Shown: positions 32,138 through 41,143, counted from the stretch's first letter. The stretch: 64,000 nt of DNA from DIGJ01 sp041739345 (GCA_041739345.1 JBGSNZ010000018.1:1-64000), one strand, 5' to 3'. The notes: generated by a model not told the origin, from the letters alone. Numbers and translations are program-made.

Positions 32138-32301
32138 GATAACAATTCCACAATGTGTATTAGGTGATGCAACTGCTTCCGTGTCTACTTACAATGCAAT
32201 AAATGGTATGAAATTAGTATCTTCTGCCATGATGGGTTACTATTATTTTTGGAAAATCACTTGATGTATTAGCAACTTTAGTTGAAGTGTTGCTTAATTA
32301 G
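32138..32301 (+). pseudogene. Decayed membrane-protein fragment
   Basis: A short frame reads IPQCVLGDATASVSTYNAINGMK...MMGYYYF, then continues one frame over as YFGKSLDVLATLVEVLLN before a stop. The composition is that of a membrane transporter end. No start, no ribosome-binding site and a frameshift mark it as a relic. The family is not identified. The rest of the 31987-32632 gap holds the asnB 5' region, a terminator and the rnf upstream region. Confidence 0.35.
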
Positions 32302-32401
32302 GTTTCACCAAATAGGTGCGTGACGGAAAAAAGCTTATAAACTAAGGATATTTTCAAGAAAAGAGGAATAGAATTAGAGTAAGGATACAGACATGGAGAA
32401 C

Positions 32402-32450
32402 ATAGAGCGTCAATCTTTTTTACGGGATTGCGACTCTATTTTTTTTTGAC
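32402..32450. terminator. Intrinsic terminator
   Basis: ATAGAGCGTCAATC / GATTGCGACTCTAT imperfect stem followed by nine T. No intact gene upstream on the plus strand, consistent with decay of the preceding gene. Confidence 0.7.
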
Positions 32451-32632
32451 TGTATAAAATAAAATTTGATACACCAAATACAATGTATTGACAATGATTA
32501 TAGGTTTTAGCATTTCTATAGGAAATTGTCGAAATATCTGATAAATTATTAACTATTCTTGTGAAAGCAACACAATTCGGTTAAAATGAGAAAGGTATAT
32601 GTTTGGATTGAAAAATAAAAGGAGGAGAAGAA

Positions 32633-33952
32633 ATGACCGTAGGAACTTTTAAAGGTGGCATTCATCCTTTTGACGGAAAAAATTTATCAAAGGATTTTAC
32701 TACTAAGATTGTTTTACCAAAGGGAGAATTAGTGTACCCTATGTCACAGCATATTGGTGCGCCGGCTAAACCAATCGTTTCCGTTGGAGACAAGGTATTA
32801 GTAGGGCAGAAAATTGGAGAAGCGCAGGGATTTGTTTCGGCAAATATTTGTTGCTCTGTATCTGGAACGGTAAAAGTAATTGAAAAAAGGCTCACCGTAT
32901 CTGGAAGTATGGTAGAGTGCGTTGTTATCGAAAACGATAATGAGTATACGCCAATTGCTACACTCGGAAAAAAACGTGATTATACAAAACTTACAAAAGA
33001 AGAAATTCGAAACGGTATCAAGGAAGCTGGAATTGTTGGTATGGGAGGAGCGGGATTCCCAACTCATATTAAACTAACACCAAAGGATGATAACGCAATT
33101 GATTATGTATTGGTTAACGGTGCAGAATGTGAGCCTTACTTAACCTCTGATTATCGTATGATGTTAGAAGAACCGGAAAAAATCGTTAGTGGATTAAAGG
33201 TTATTTTGCAATTATTTGACCATGCAAAAGGTCTTATCTGCATTGAAGATAATAAACCGGAAGCAATTAAAAAATTGCAAGAACTCGTTAAAAATGAAGA
33301 TCGAATGGAAGTAAAAGTATTAGAGACGAAATATCCACAAGGAGCAGAAAGACAGCTGATCTCTGCTTCTACTGGAAGAAAAATAAATTCAAGTATGTTA
33401 CCTTCTGATGTTGGATGTGTGGTTGATAATGTGGATACTGTAATATCTATTTATATGGCTATTTGCGAATCAACACCACTTATACGACGGATTGTAACTG
33501 TTACTGGGGATGCAATTAAGTCACCACAGAACTTTAACGTAAAAACAGGAACAAACTATGCAGAATTAATTGATGCAGCAGGTGGATTTACTACACAGCC
33601 TGAGAAGATAGTTTCTGGTGGACCTATGATGGGTATTGCTTTGTTTAATATCAATATTCCGGTAACAAAAACATCTTCCGCACTTCTTTGCCTGACAAAG
33701 GATGAAGTTGCTGAGCAGGAACCAACTGCTTGTATTCGATGTGGCCGTTGCGTAGAAGCTTGCCCAAGTAAGGTAATACCTCAAAAGCTACTTGAATATG
33801 CAGAGAAGTTTGATGATGAGAGCTTCCAGAAACTGAACGGAATGGAATGCTGTGAATGCGGAAGCTGTACGTTTGTCTGTCCAGCTAGAAGAAGACTGAC
33901 ACAGGCATTTAAGCAAACAAGAAGAAGTATTCTTGCAAATCGAAAGAAGTAG
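32633..33952 (+). CDS. rnfC: Rnf complex subunit C
   Basis: A 439-residue peripheral subunit of the ion-translocating ferredoxin:NAD+ oxidoreductase and the NADH-binding entry/exit point. Seen: an N-terminal barrel region, a GMGGAGFPTHIK FMN/NADH-binding motif (~residue 140), a soluble-ligand-binding region, and two [4Fe-4S] motifs, CIRCGRCVEACP (~370) and CCECGSCTFVCP (~405). First gene of rnfCDGEAB, the usual clostridial order. A strong GGAGGAG site precedes the ATG. TTGACA at 32488-32493 could be a -35, but no matching -10 is clear. Confidence 0.95.
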   Translation: MTVGTFKGGIHPFDGKNLSKDFTTKIVLPKGELVYPMSQHIGAPAKPIVSVGDKVLVGQKIGEAQGFVSANICCSVSGTVKVIEKRLTVSGSMVECVVIENDNEYTPIATLGKKRDYTKLTKEEIRNGIKEAGIVGMGGAGFPTHIKLTPKDDNAIDYVLVNGAECEPYLTSDYRMMLEEPEKIVSGLKVILQLFDHAKGLICIEDNKPEAIKKLQELVKNEDRMEVKVLETKYPQGAERQLISASTGRKINSSMLPSDVGCVVDNVDTVISIYMAICESTPLIRRIVTVTGDAIKSPQNFNVKTGTNYAELIDAAGGFTTQPEKIVSGGPMMGIALFNINIPVTKTSSALLCLTKDEVAEQEPTACIRCGRCVEACPSKVIPQKLLEYAEKFDDESFQKLNGMECCECGSCTFVCPARRRLTQAFKQTRRSILANRKK

Positions 33953-33964
33953 GAGGGTAAAACA

Positions 33965-34942
33965 GTGAACGAATTATTGAATGTATCTGCATCCCCTCAT
34001 GTGAGAAGTAAAGATACAACAAAATCCATAATGAGAGATGTAGCAATTGCTATGATTCCAACATCTGTATTTGGAATCTATAACTTTGGAGTCAATGCAT
34101 TATTACTAATATTAACGTGTGTTGCAACCTGTGTACTTTCAGAGTATATATATGAAAAAGGAATGCATCGCCCAATTACTACTGGAGATTATAGTGCAGT
34201 GGTTACCGGTCTTATCTTGGCACTTAACTTACCAGCATCAGCTCCATTATGGATGGCGATTATGGGTAGTATATTTGCAATTATTGTTGTAAAGCAGTTA
34301 TATGGCGGTTTAGGCCAGAACTTTATGAACCCGGCACTCGCAGCAAGATGTTTTCTTATGATTTCATTTACAGGTAGAATGACTGATTTTACGGTAACAA
34401 AAGCTACGAATTTTGTAAATGGAGCAATGGGGATTGATGGATTTTCTGGAGCAACTCCGTTAGCAGTAGCAAAGGCGGGAGATAGTGTTGACTTATTAAG
34501 TATGTTTATTGGTGGAACCGCTGGAACAATTGGTGAAACAAGCGCACTTTGCTTACTGATTGGTGCAGCATACTTATTGGTGAAAAAAGTGATTTCACCT
34601 AAAATTCCGTTTATTTATATTGGTACTTTATTAGTGTTTGCTCTTATTTTCGGTGGACATGGATTTGATATAAATTACCTTGGAGCACAACTTCTTGGTG
34701 GTGGTCTTATATTTGGGGCTTTCTTTATGGCAACGGATTATGTGACCAGCCCAATTACACCAATGGGCCAGGTTATCTTTGCGATATCACTTGGTCTCCT
34801 TACCGGAATCTTTCGTATCTTTGGAGGATCTGCAGAAGGAGTGTCCTACGCAATTATTATCTGTAACCTCTTAGTTCCTTTGATGGAACGAGTTACGATT
34901 CCAGTAGCATTTGGATGGGAGGGCAAGCGTAATGGAAAATAA
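33965..34942 (+). CDS. rnfD: Rnf complex subunit D
   Basis: A 325-residue integral membrane subunit with about 8-10 hydrophobic helices. The covalent-flavin motif is visible as DGFSGATPLA (FMN on the Thr of SGAT). It forms the membrane core with RnfG, A and E. GTG start 12 bases after rnfC with AGGAGG. Its end overlaps the beginning of rnfG by 11 bases. Confidence 0.95.
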   Translation: MNELLNVSASPHVRSKDTTKSIMRDVAIAMIPTSVFGIYNFGVNALLLILTCVATCVLSEYIYEKGMHRPITTGDYSAVVTGLILALNLPASAPLWMAIMGSIFAIIVVKQLYGGLGQNFMNPALAARCFLMISFTGRMTDFTVTKATNFVNGAMGIDGFSGATPLAVAKAGDSVDLLSMFIGGTAGTIGETSALCLLIGAAYLLVKKVISPKIPFIYIGTLLVFALIFGGHGFDINYLGAQLLGGGLIFGAFFMATDYVTSPITPMGQVIFAISLGLLTGIFRIFGGSAEGVSYAIIICNLLVPLMERVTIPVAFGWEGKRNGK

Positions 34943-35543
34943 TAAGAAAAAAGATACCATGTTTTCAGATGCACTTAAATTGTTTGCCATCACTTTAATT
35001 GCAGGTTGTTTGCTTGGTTTTGTATATCAGATTACAGAGCAACCAATTATTGCAGCAAATGAAAAAGCAAAACAAGAAGCATATCAGGCTGTTTTTACAA
35101 AGGCATCTTCGTTTGAGAAAGATGAAGCATTATCGAAAGCAATCGATAATTCAACGCCTGGTGTATTTATTAATGAAATTTTGGTAGCGAAAGATAATTC
35201 AGGCAGTATGCTAGGTTATGTATTATCCTTTGGATCTAAAGAAGGATATGGTGGTGAAATTGATTTATCTATGGGTGTTGATGTAAGCGGAATCGTTACT
35301 GGATTAGAAGTTCTAACAATGAGTGAGACGGCAGGTCTTGGTGCAAATTGTACAACAGATGAATTTAAATCTCAGTTTGTTGGCATTCAGTCGGATACGA
35401 TTGCATATACAAAGACAGGAAAATCTGCTGATAATGAAATTGATGCCTTAAGTGGTGCAACCATCACAACCAAGGCGGTAACAAACGCGGTAAATAATGC
35501 ATTGGCATTTGTATATGCAAATGGCGAAATTGCTGCGAAATAA
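34932..35543 (+). CDS. rnfG: Rnf complex subunit G
   Basis: About 203 residues: one N-terminal transmembrane helix and an extracytoplasmic FMN-binding domain. The flavinylation motif SGATITTKAV (FMN phosphoester on the second Thr) lies near the C-terminus. ATG 34932 is chosen since GGAGGG lies 8 bases before it inside rnfD; a longer upstream frame has no site. Confidence 0.93.
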   Translation: MENNKKKDTMFSDALKLFAITLIAGCLLGFVYQITEQPIIAANEKAKQEAYQAVFTKASSFEKDEALSKAIDNSTPGVFINEILVAKDNSGSMLGYVLSFGSKEGYGGEIDLSMGVDVSGIVTGLEVLTMSETAGLGANCTTDEFKSQFVGIQSDTIAYTKTGKSADNEIDALSGATITTKAVTNAVNNALAFVYANGEIAAK

Positions 35544-35560
35544 GAATAGGAGGAACGGTT

Positions 35561-36385
35561 ATGAACAAATATTTAGAACGTTTATATAACGGAATTATAA
35601 AAGAGAACCCAACCTTCGTTCTGATGCTAGGTATGTGTCCAACCTTGGCAGTAACAGTTTCGGCCATGAATGGTTTGGGAATGGGATTATCTACAACTGT
35701 AGTATTAGTTTTATCCAATGCAATGATTTCACTTTTACGTAAAGTCATTCCGGATAAAGTTCGTATTCCGGCATTTATTGTAGTAGTTGCCACATTTGTA
35801 ACAGTTGTTCAGTTATTACTTCAGGCATATGTTCCAAGTCTTTATGATGCACTGGGTATTTATATTCCTTTAATTGTAGTTAACTGTATTATTTTAGGTA
35901 GAGCAGAAGCGTATGCTTCTAAAAATTCAGTTTTATTATCTGCCTTTGATGGACTTGGAATGGGACTTGGATTTACATTGGGACTTACTATGATTGGTTT
36001 GTTTCGTGAGTTAATTGGTAGTGGTAAGATATTTGGATATGGATTAATGCCAGCTTCCTATGAACCAATTACCATTTTTGTTTTAGCGCCTGGTGCATTC
36101 TTTGTACTAGCGATGCTTACTGCACTGCAAAATAAATTAAAAGCACCAAGTGCAACTAACATAACAGGTGGACCGGCAATGGCTTGCGGAGGTAATTGTG
36201 GAGAATGTCACGGAAATGCTTGTGAAGCGAATCATGGTTTATTAGAAGCACAGAAGGCAGCAGCTAAGGCAGAAAAAGCAGCAGAAGCGAAAAGAACAGC
36301 TGCAGCGAAAAAAGCAGCCGTAGAGGGTGCTACAAAAGTAGCATTTCAAAAAGTGAATGAAAAAACGGAAGGAAGGGAGGACTAA
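35561..36385 (+). CDS. rnfE: Rnf complex subunit E with unusual Cys-rich C-terminal tail
   Basis: A 274-residue protein. Residues 1-195 form the normal six-helix RnfE, including the paired-Cys environment (GMCPTLAVT and VVNCIILGRAEAYAS) that holds the membrane [2Fe-2S] centre with RnfA. RnfE is usually about 200 residues. This one carries ~80 extra residues: a Cys/His cluster (C209, C213, C216, H217, C221, H225) followed by an Ala/Lys/Glu helical stretch ending REDstop. The tail would face the cytoplasm and might bind metal or interact with RnfB. The frame is intact and rnfA starts 3 bases later. Confidence 0.93.
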   Translation: MNKYLERLYNGIIKENPTFVLMLGMCPTLAVTVSAMNGLGMGLSTTVVLVLSNAMISLLRKVIPDKVRIPAFIVVVATFVTVVQLLLQAYVPSLYDALGIYIPLIVVNCIILGRAEAYASKNSVLLSAFDGLGMGLGFTLGLTMIGLFRELIGSGKIFGYGLMPASYEPITIFVLAPGAFFVLAMLTALQNKLKAPSATNITGGPAMACGGNCGECHGNACEANHGLLEAQKAAAKAEKAAEAKRTAAAKKAAVEGATKVAFQKVNEKTEGRED

Positions 36386-36388
36386 GTA

Positions 36389-36964
36389 ATGAAAGAAATG
36401 ATTATTCTTTTAATTGCAGCAGCGCTTGTTAACAATGTTGTATTAAGCCAATTCCTTGGAATATGTCCTTTCCTTGGAGTTTCGAAAAAAGTAGAAACAG
36501 CATCTGGAATGGGTTTAGCGGTTATTTTTGTTATTACAATTGCATCTGCCATTTCTAGTATTATATATACACAAATTCTACATCGTTTTCATATTACTTA
36601 TTTACAGACCATTGTATTCATTCTTGTGATTGCAGCATTGGTACAATTTGTAGAAATGGTTCTTAAAAAGATTATGCCAGGGCTTTATCAGGCACTAGGG
36701 GTATATCTCCCATTAATAACAACGAACTGTGCAGTGCTTGGAGTTGTTTTAATCAATGTTCAAAAAGAACATACGCTAATTCCAAGTATTATTAATGGTT
36801 TTGGTACATCTGTGGGATTTCTAATTGCAATTGTTATTATGGCCGGTATTCGAGAAAGAATCGAGGATAACGATGTTCCGAATACATTTAAAGGATCTCC
36901 TATCGTATTAATTACAGCAGGTCTTATGGCAATCGCATTTTGCGGTTTTGCCGGATTATTATAG
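36389..36964 (+). CDS. rnfA: Rnf complex subunit A
   Basis: A 191-residue six-helix membrane protein, paralogous to RnfE in inverted topology. The Cys motifs FLGICPFLGVS and TTNCAVLG are the expected [2Fe-2S] ligands. It lies 3 bases after rnfE with GGAAGGGAGG, and rnfB follows by 15 bases. Confidence 0.95.
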   Translation: MKEMIILLIAAALVNNVVLSQFLGICPFLGVSKKVETASGMGLAVIFVITIASAISSIIYTQILHRFHITYLQTIVFILVIAALVQFVEMVLKKIMPGLYQALGVYLPLITTNCAVLGVVLINVQKEHTLIPSIINGFGTSVGFLIAIVIMAGIRERIEDNDVPNTFKGSPIVLITAGLMAIAFCGFAGLL

Positions 36965-36979
36965 AAGGGGGCAAATTAA

Positions 36980-37765
36980 ATGAATGGAATTTTATTAGCA
37001 GCATTGGTAATCGGTATCACAGGTTTATTAATTGGCCTTATTCTTGGAGTAGCAGGTAAGAAGTTTGCTGTAGAAGTTGATGAAAGAGTATTGTTCATTC
37101 GGGATGAACTCCCTGGAAACAACTGTGGTGGATGTGGTTATGCCGGATGCGATGCCTTAGCAGAAGCTATCGTGAAAGGAGAAGCTCCAGTAAATGCATG
37201 TCCTGTCGGTGGAGCACCTGTTGCATCAGCGATTGGTAACATTATGGGTACTGCTGCACAGGTCGGAGAAAGACGTGTTGCATTTGTAAAATGCAATGGT
37301 ACCTGCGATAAAACAAGCGTTAAATATAATTATTATGGTATTCATGATTGTAAAAAGTTAGCACTCATTCCAGGCGAAGGAGATAAATCCTGTAACTATG
37401 GATGTATGGGTTATGGCTCCTGCGTAAGGGCATGTGCGTTTGATGCAATTCATATTGTTAACGGTATTGCATTGGTTGATAAAGATAAATGTGTCACTTG
37501 TGGTAAGTGTGTGGCTGAATGTCCAAAACACTTAATTGAAATTATTCCTTATGAAGCAAAACACATAGTGCAGTGTAATTCTAAGGATAAAGGTAAAGAT
37601 GTCAAAGCTACTTGTGAAGTAGGATGTATCGGATGTGGAATCTGTGTGAAACAGTGCGAATTTGATGCGATTACACTCGAAAATAACTTAGCGTATATTG
37701 ATCAATCGAAATGTACAAAGTGCGGTAAATGTGCAGAGAAATGTCCTTCTAAGATTATTCTTTAA
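36980..37765 (+). CDS. rnfB: Rnf complex subunit B
   Basis: A 261-residue ferredoxin-interacting subunit. One N-terminal membrane helix is followed by the CGGCGYAGCDALAEAI cluster motif (~45-60) and further Cys pairs (CNGTC, CNYGCMGYGSCVRAC). Two C-terminal ferredoxin-type pairs follow, CVTCGKCVAECP and CIGCGICVKQCE / CTKCGKCAEKCP. It has fewer ferredoxin motifs than the longest RnfB proteins but a normal clostridial length. Last gene of the operon, followed by a terminator. Confidence 0.95.
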   Translation: MNGILLAALVIGITGLLIGLILGVAGKKFAVEVDERVLFIRDELPGNNCGGCGYAGCDALAEAIVKGEAPVNACPVGGAPVASAIGNIMGTAAQVGERRVAFVKCNGTCDKTSVKYNYYGIHDCKKLALIPGEGDKSCNYGCMGYGSCVRACAFDAIHIVNGIALVDKDKCVTCGKCVAECPKHLIEIIPYEAKHIVQCNSKDKGKDVKATCEVGCIGCGICVKQCEFDAITLENNLAYIDQSKCTKCGKCAEKCPSKIIL

Positions 37766-37774
37766 TTCAATTAA

Positions 37775-37827
37775 TGCCCCCAACGACTCTCTAGGAAGAC
37801 GGAGAATAGTTGGGGGTGTTTTTTTTG
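37775..37827 (+). terminator. Intrinsic terminator of the rnf operon
   Basis: GCCCCCAAC / GTTGGGGGT stem around an inner loop, then eight T, 10 bases after the rnfB stop. Confidence 0.9.
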
Positions 37828-37938
37828 AAGAAAACTTTGTAGTAAAAAAAGTTGCAAAAATTATAAGATTTGATATAATTATGGCAAGATAATCGAACAT
37901 ATTTTCGAGTAAAGATAACAAAAGGAAGGATGAGTAAG

Positions 37939-38634
37939 ATGAATAGGCCAATTACAACACTTTTTATGTTGATGTCATTGGATGCAAAAATTAATAGCGG
38001 AGGTAGCGACGAACTGGATGTGGACAGAGACTGGCCGCTTGTTGAGGGTGTAAAGGAAGGGCTACATCAGTACTACGAAATTGAAGCAACCACAGATTTG
38101 TACACTTTTAATTCTGGCCGGGTAATGGAAAAAATTGGGGTGAATGAAAGCAGGGATTATAAAGAAAAGATGGGTGTTAGTTTTGTAATAATTGATAGGA
38201 AACCGCATCTTAAGGAGAGTGGAGTAGAGTATTTAGCAAAATGGGTAAAGAAACTTTTCATTATTACGGATAACATAGAGCATCCTGCGTTTCAGTTGAA
38301 GGAACAATATGATAATATCAATATTTTGTATTATGAAAAAGGAATCGATTTACCTAAAATGCTGATTGATTTGAAACAATTGTATGAAATAGACAGGCTA
38401 ACGATTCAATCAGGTGGTACGTTAAATGGAGAATTTCTTCGGGCCAATTTGATTGATTATGTTAATGTTGTAGTTGCACCAATTTTAGTTGGCGGAAGCG
38501 ATACGAATACTTTAATTGATGGAAAAACACTAATGAAACGTGAAGAGCTAAATCAGCTAAAAGCAATGAAACTACTTGAATGTGAGACATTAGAAGACTC
38601 CTATATCCGTTTAAAATATGAAGTATTAAAATGA
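37939..38634 (+). CDS. RibD C-terminal/dihydrofolate-reductase-fold protein
   Basis: A 231-residue protein of the RibD_C family: PITTLFMLMSLDAKI at the start (NADPH-fold strand), an IQSGGTLNGEFLRANLIDYVNVVVAPILVGG motif, and a T-L-x-DSYIRLKY end. Family members reduce pyrimidine- or pterin-like substrates with NADPH. The deaminase domain of RibD is absent and no riboflavin gene is near, so the substrate is unknown. ATG 37939 is preferred over 37930, which touches its ribosome-binding site. Confidence 0.8.
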   Translation: MNRPITTLFMLMSLDAKINSGGSDELDVDRDWPLVEGVKEGLHQYYEIEATTDLYTFNSGRVMEKIGVNESRDYKEKMGVSFVIIDRKPHLKESGVEYLAKWVKKLFIITDNIEHPAFQLKEQYDNINILYYEKGIDLPKMLIDLKQLYEIDRLTIQSGGTLNGEFLRANLIDYVNVVVAPILVGGSDTNTLIDGKTLMKREELNQLKAMKLLECETLEDSYIRLKYEVLK

Positions 38635-38653
38635 GATTGGAGATGATTTTACT

Positions 38654-39031
38654 ATGAAAGAAATGATTACTCTGTGTGGGGATAATTGTTTGTATTGTCC
38701 ACGCTATCATGCTAAAAGTAAAAAAGAATTAGAAGATACGGCAAAGCTTTGGTATAAAGTTGGTTGGCGTGATCATATCATTTCAAACAAAGAAGTTGTA
38801 TGTAGTGGTTGCTCCTCCCATAAACAATGTACCTATAAACTGGTAGAGTGTATCAAGGAACACCAGATTGAAAAGTGCAATCAATGTAAGGAATATCCTT
38901 GTGATAAGATTATTAATTTGTTGGATCGTTCGAAACAATATCAGAAGCGTTGTAAGGAAATATGTACGAATGAAGAGTATGAAATACTTTTGAAAGCTTT
39001 TTTTGAAAAGGAAAAAAACCTCAAAAAATAA
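38654..39031 (+). CDS. DUF3795-type Cys-rich protein
   Basis: A 125-residue soluble protein with Cys pairs arranged as CGDNCLYCPRY, CSGC...C, and CNQCKEYPC, the DUF3795 pattern seen across Firmicutes and thought to bind zinc or an iron-sulfur cluster. No function is known. It follows the RibD-like gene by 19 bases and probably shares its transcript. Confidence 0.75.
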   Translation: MKEMITLCGDNCLYCPRYHAKSKKELEDTAKLWYKVGWRDHIISNKEVVCSGCSSHKQCTYKLVECIKEHQIEKCNQCKEYPCDKIINLLDRSKQYQKRCKEICTNEEYEILLKAFFEKEKNLKK

Positions 39032-39036
39032 ACATA

Positions 39037-39070
39037 TTAGATTGGTATCATTTAATGATACCAATCTAAT
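39037..39070. terminator. Inverted repeat after the DUF3795 gene
   Basis: TTAGATTGGTATCA / TGATACCAATCTAA, 14-bp perfect stem with a 5-6-base loop. It is followed by AATAAATAA rather than a T run, so termination would be weak on the plus strand; a hairpin role is certain only structurally. Confidence 0.6.
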
Positions 39071-39093
39071 AAATAATTACATGGAGAAAAACA

Positions 39094-39972
39094 ATGCATA
39101 AAGTAGAAGTAAAATCAATTCTATCTCCTAAAAATGGAATGAACTTGTATCGAGGCTGTACCCATGGCTGTATCTACTGTGATTCGAGAAGCACCTGCTA
39201 TCATATAGAGCATGATTTTGAAGACATTGAAGTTAAAGTAAATGCAAAGGAATTGTTAGAAAGCGCTCTAAAAAGTAAAAGAAATAAGTGTATGATTGGA
39301 ACTGGGTCAATGTGTGACCCATATTTGCATGCAGAAAAAGAGTTATGCTTGACAAGAAGTTGCCTAGAGCTCATTGAGCATTACAATTTTGGACTTTCTA
39401 TTCTTACAAAGTCAGATTTAATTCTAAGAGATTTGGATTTAATAAAAAAAATAAACCAAAAAACTAAGTGTGTAGTGCAAATGACAATGACAACATATGA
39501 TGAAACGTTGTGTAAAAAACTTGAGCCAAATGTATGTACCACAAAAAGAAGAGCAGAGGTATTGAATATATTAAAAGAAGAAGGAATTAAAACGATTGTC
39601 TGGATGACTCCTATTTTGCCATTTATTAATGATACAAAAGAAAATATTCAAGGCCTTTTAGATTATTGCATAAATGCGAAGGTGTATGGAATATTGACAT
39701 TTGGTATGGGTGTTACGCTAAGAGATGGAGACAGACAGTATTTTTATCAAAAACTAGACGGAAATTTTCCTGGTGTGAAGGAAAAATATATTCGAGAATT
39801 TGGTAATGCGTATCAAATAGAAAGCCCTAATAATGAGGAATTAATGATGCTGTTACAAAAAGAATGTAAAAAGAATGGAATTGTAAGTAACACAAAACAG
39901 TTATTCGAATATATGAATACCTTTGAAGAAAAGAATAAAAGAGTTCAAATGAGTATTTTTGATTATTTATAA
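39094..39972 (+). CDS. SPL-family radical SAM protein
   Basis: A 292-residue protein. The radical SAM cluster motif C-x3-C-x2-C appears as RGCTHGCIYCDSR (~residues 21-33), followed by the GTGSMCDPYLHAEKE motif of the SPL/Rv2578c-like group. The fold matches spore photoproduct lyase relatives, but the known SPL catalytic Cys region is not identifiable, so photoproduct repair is not claimed. GGAGAAA precedes the ATG. Confidence 0.8.
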   Translation: MHKVEVKSILSPKNGMNLYRGCTHGCIYCDSRSTCYHIEHDFEDIEVKVNAKELLESALKSKRNKCMIGTGSMCDPYLHAEKELCLTRSCLELIEHYNFGLSILTKSDLILRDLDLIKKINQKTKCVVQMTMTTYDETLCKKLEPNVCTTKRRAEVLNILKEEGIKTIVWMTPILPFINDTKENIQGLLDYCINAKVYGILTFGMGVTLRDGDRQYFYQKLDGNFPGVKEKYIREFGNAYQIESPNNEELMMLLQKECKKNGIVSNTKQLFEYMNTFEEKNKRVQMSIFDYL

Positions 39973-40045
39973 ATTTAATTTCTAGACATATGCCTTGCTA
40001 TATGGTAAAGTTAACCTAGATTAATTTGAAAGGAGCGTGTTTTAT

Positions 40046-40114
40046 ATGAAAAATATTAGAATAATGAAAAAAGAACATGACTCCCGGCATGGTTTTAAAG
40101 CTATATGTAAATAA
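40046..40114 (+). CDS. Leader peptide (22 residues) of the RsgA-like gene
   Basis: ATG after AAAGGAG (40029-40035) opens a 22-codon basic reading frame (begins KNIRIMKKEHDSRHG, ends KAICK). Codons 12-15 contain CTCCCGG, which can pair with CCGGGAG at 40129-40135. The stop is just before the terminator hairpin. Position, size and pairing are those of ribosome-mediated attenuation leaders. Confidence 0.7.
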   Translation: MKNIRIMKKEHDSRHGFKAICK

Positions 40115-40158
40115 TGATTTATGATTACCCGGGAGAAATCATAACCTGGGTATTTTTA
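40081..40158 (+). promoter_or_regulatory. Transcription attenuator upstream of the RsgA-like gene
   Basis: Segment 1 CTCCCGG (40081-40087, inside the leader) is exactly complementary to segment 2 CCGGGAG (40129-40135). Segment 2 region TACCCGGG (40127-40133) can instead pair with segment 3 CCTGGGTA (40145-40152) to form a terminator followed by TTTTT. The two pairings exclude each other. A ribosome stalled early in the leader would leave segment 1 free and favour read-through. Confidence 0.7.
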
Positions 40159-40200
40159 TGCCCTAATTTAGTGCGCAAAGTGCGTAGAATAGGAGCAATT

Positions 40201-41130
40201 ATGAATCAGATAGGAAGAATTTCAAGTCAGCATCATACTATTTATCAAGTAGAATATGAAGATAAAAAACTAGAAGCAAAAATATCAGGCAGTTTTCGCT
40301 TTAGAGCGGAAAACAATTCGGAATTTCCGGCGGTAGGAGATTATGTTTACCTGGAACAGGTAAATAGTCAATTAGGAATGGCAATCATTAAAGAATTGAA
40401 ACCCCGTCAGAATGTACTAAAACGTACTGAGGCAGGTACACGTGGTGAAAGTCAGATTATTGCTGCAAATATTGATTACATTTTCATTTGTACTTCCTGT
40501 AATCAGGATTTTAATGAAAGGCGGCTGGAGCGATATTTTGCAATGGCAAGTGGTGAAAAGATAGAACCCATAGTGGTTTTAACAAAATCGGATTTGTGCA
40601 ACAATATGGAACAATTAAAAAAGAGAATTCAATCGTGCATGAAGGGTATTAAGATATTCGAATGCTCATCTCTTAATAAAATGGGAATCGAACAAATAAA
40701 GGAACTGCTAAAAGAAAATGTAACAGCGGTATTTACTGGATCCTCAGGTGTAGGAAAGTCTACCTTGATCAATCAGCTGATGGAAGAAGAAGTGCTCGCA
40801 ACCTCAGATATCCGAAAAGAAGACGGAAAGGGAAGACATACAACAACGTATCGTCAGTTATTAAAAATTCCTGGAGGAGCCTATATCATTGATACGCCTG
40901 GGATGAGGGAACTAGCTTTGGACGATAGCAATGTTGAGGATGCCTTTTTAGATATTCTGGATCTTTCAAACAGCTGTAAATTCGGAAACTGTACCCACAC
41001 AAAGGAACCAGGGTGTAAAATCATTAATGCATTAAAAAATGGAACATTGGAAGAAAAGCGTTATAAAAATTATTGTAAACTAAAAAAAGAAGAAGTGAAT
41101 AGAAAACAAAGAAAATTCGCTAGACATTAA
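40201..41130 (+). CDS. RsgA-like circularly permuted ribosome GTPase
   Basis: A 309-residue protein of the RsgA/YloQ family: OB-fold (~1-75), circularly permuted GTPase with the order G4 (LTKSD), G1 (GSSGVGKST), G3 (DTPGM), and a C-terminal zinc knuckle (CKFGNCTH...PGC). RsgA helps late 30S assembly and checks the decoding site. ATG 40201 follows AGGAG. A longer frame from 40114 runs through the terminator hairpin and lacks a site. The leader-peptide attenuator and the adjacent MATE/MFS exporters set it apart from a housekeeping rsgA; it is probably an inducible paralogue, which is inference. Confidence 0.88.
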   Translation: MNQIGRISSQHHTIYQVEYEDKKLEAKISGSFRFRAENNSEFPAVGDYVYLEQVNSQLGMAIIKELKPRQNVLKRTEAGTRGESQIIAANIDYIFICTSCNQDFNERRLERYFAMASGEKIEPIVVLTKSDLCNNMEQLKKRIQSCMKGIKIFECSSLNKMGIEQIKELLKENVTAVFTGSSGVGKSTLINQLMEEEVLATSDIRKEDGKGRHTTTYRQLLKIPGGAYIIDTPGMRELALDDSNVEDAFLDILDLSNSCKFGNCTHTKEPGCKIINALKNGTLEEKRYKNYCKLKKEEVNRKQRKFARH

Positions 41131-41143
41131 AGAAGGAATGAAA

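Noticed and set aside
40114..40200. 29-residue N-terminal extension of the RsgA-like protein
   Set aside because: It runs through the terminator hairpin, starts at the leader stop without a ribosome-binding site, and has no family counterpart.
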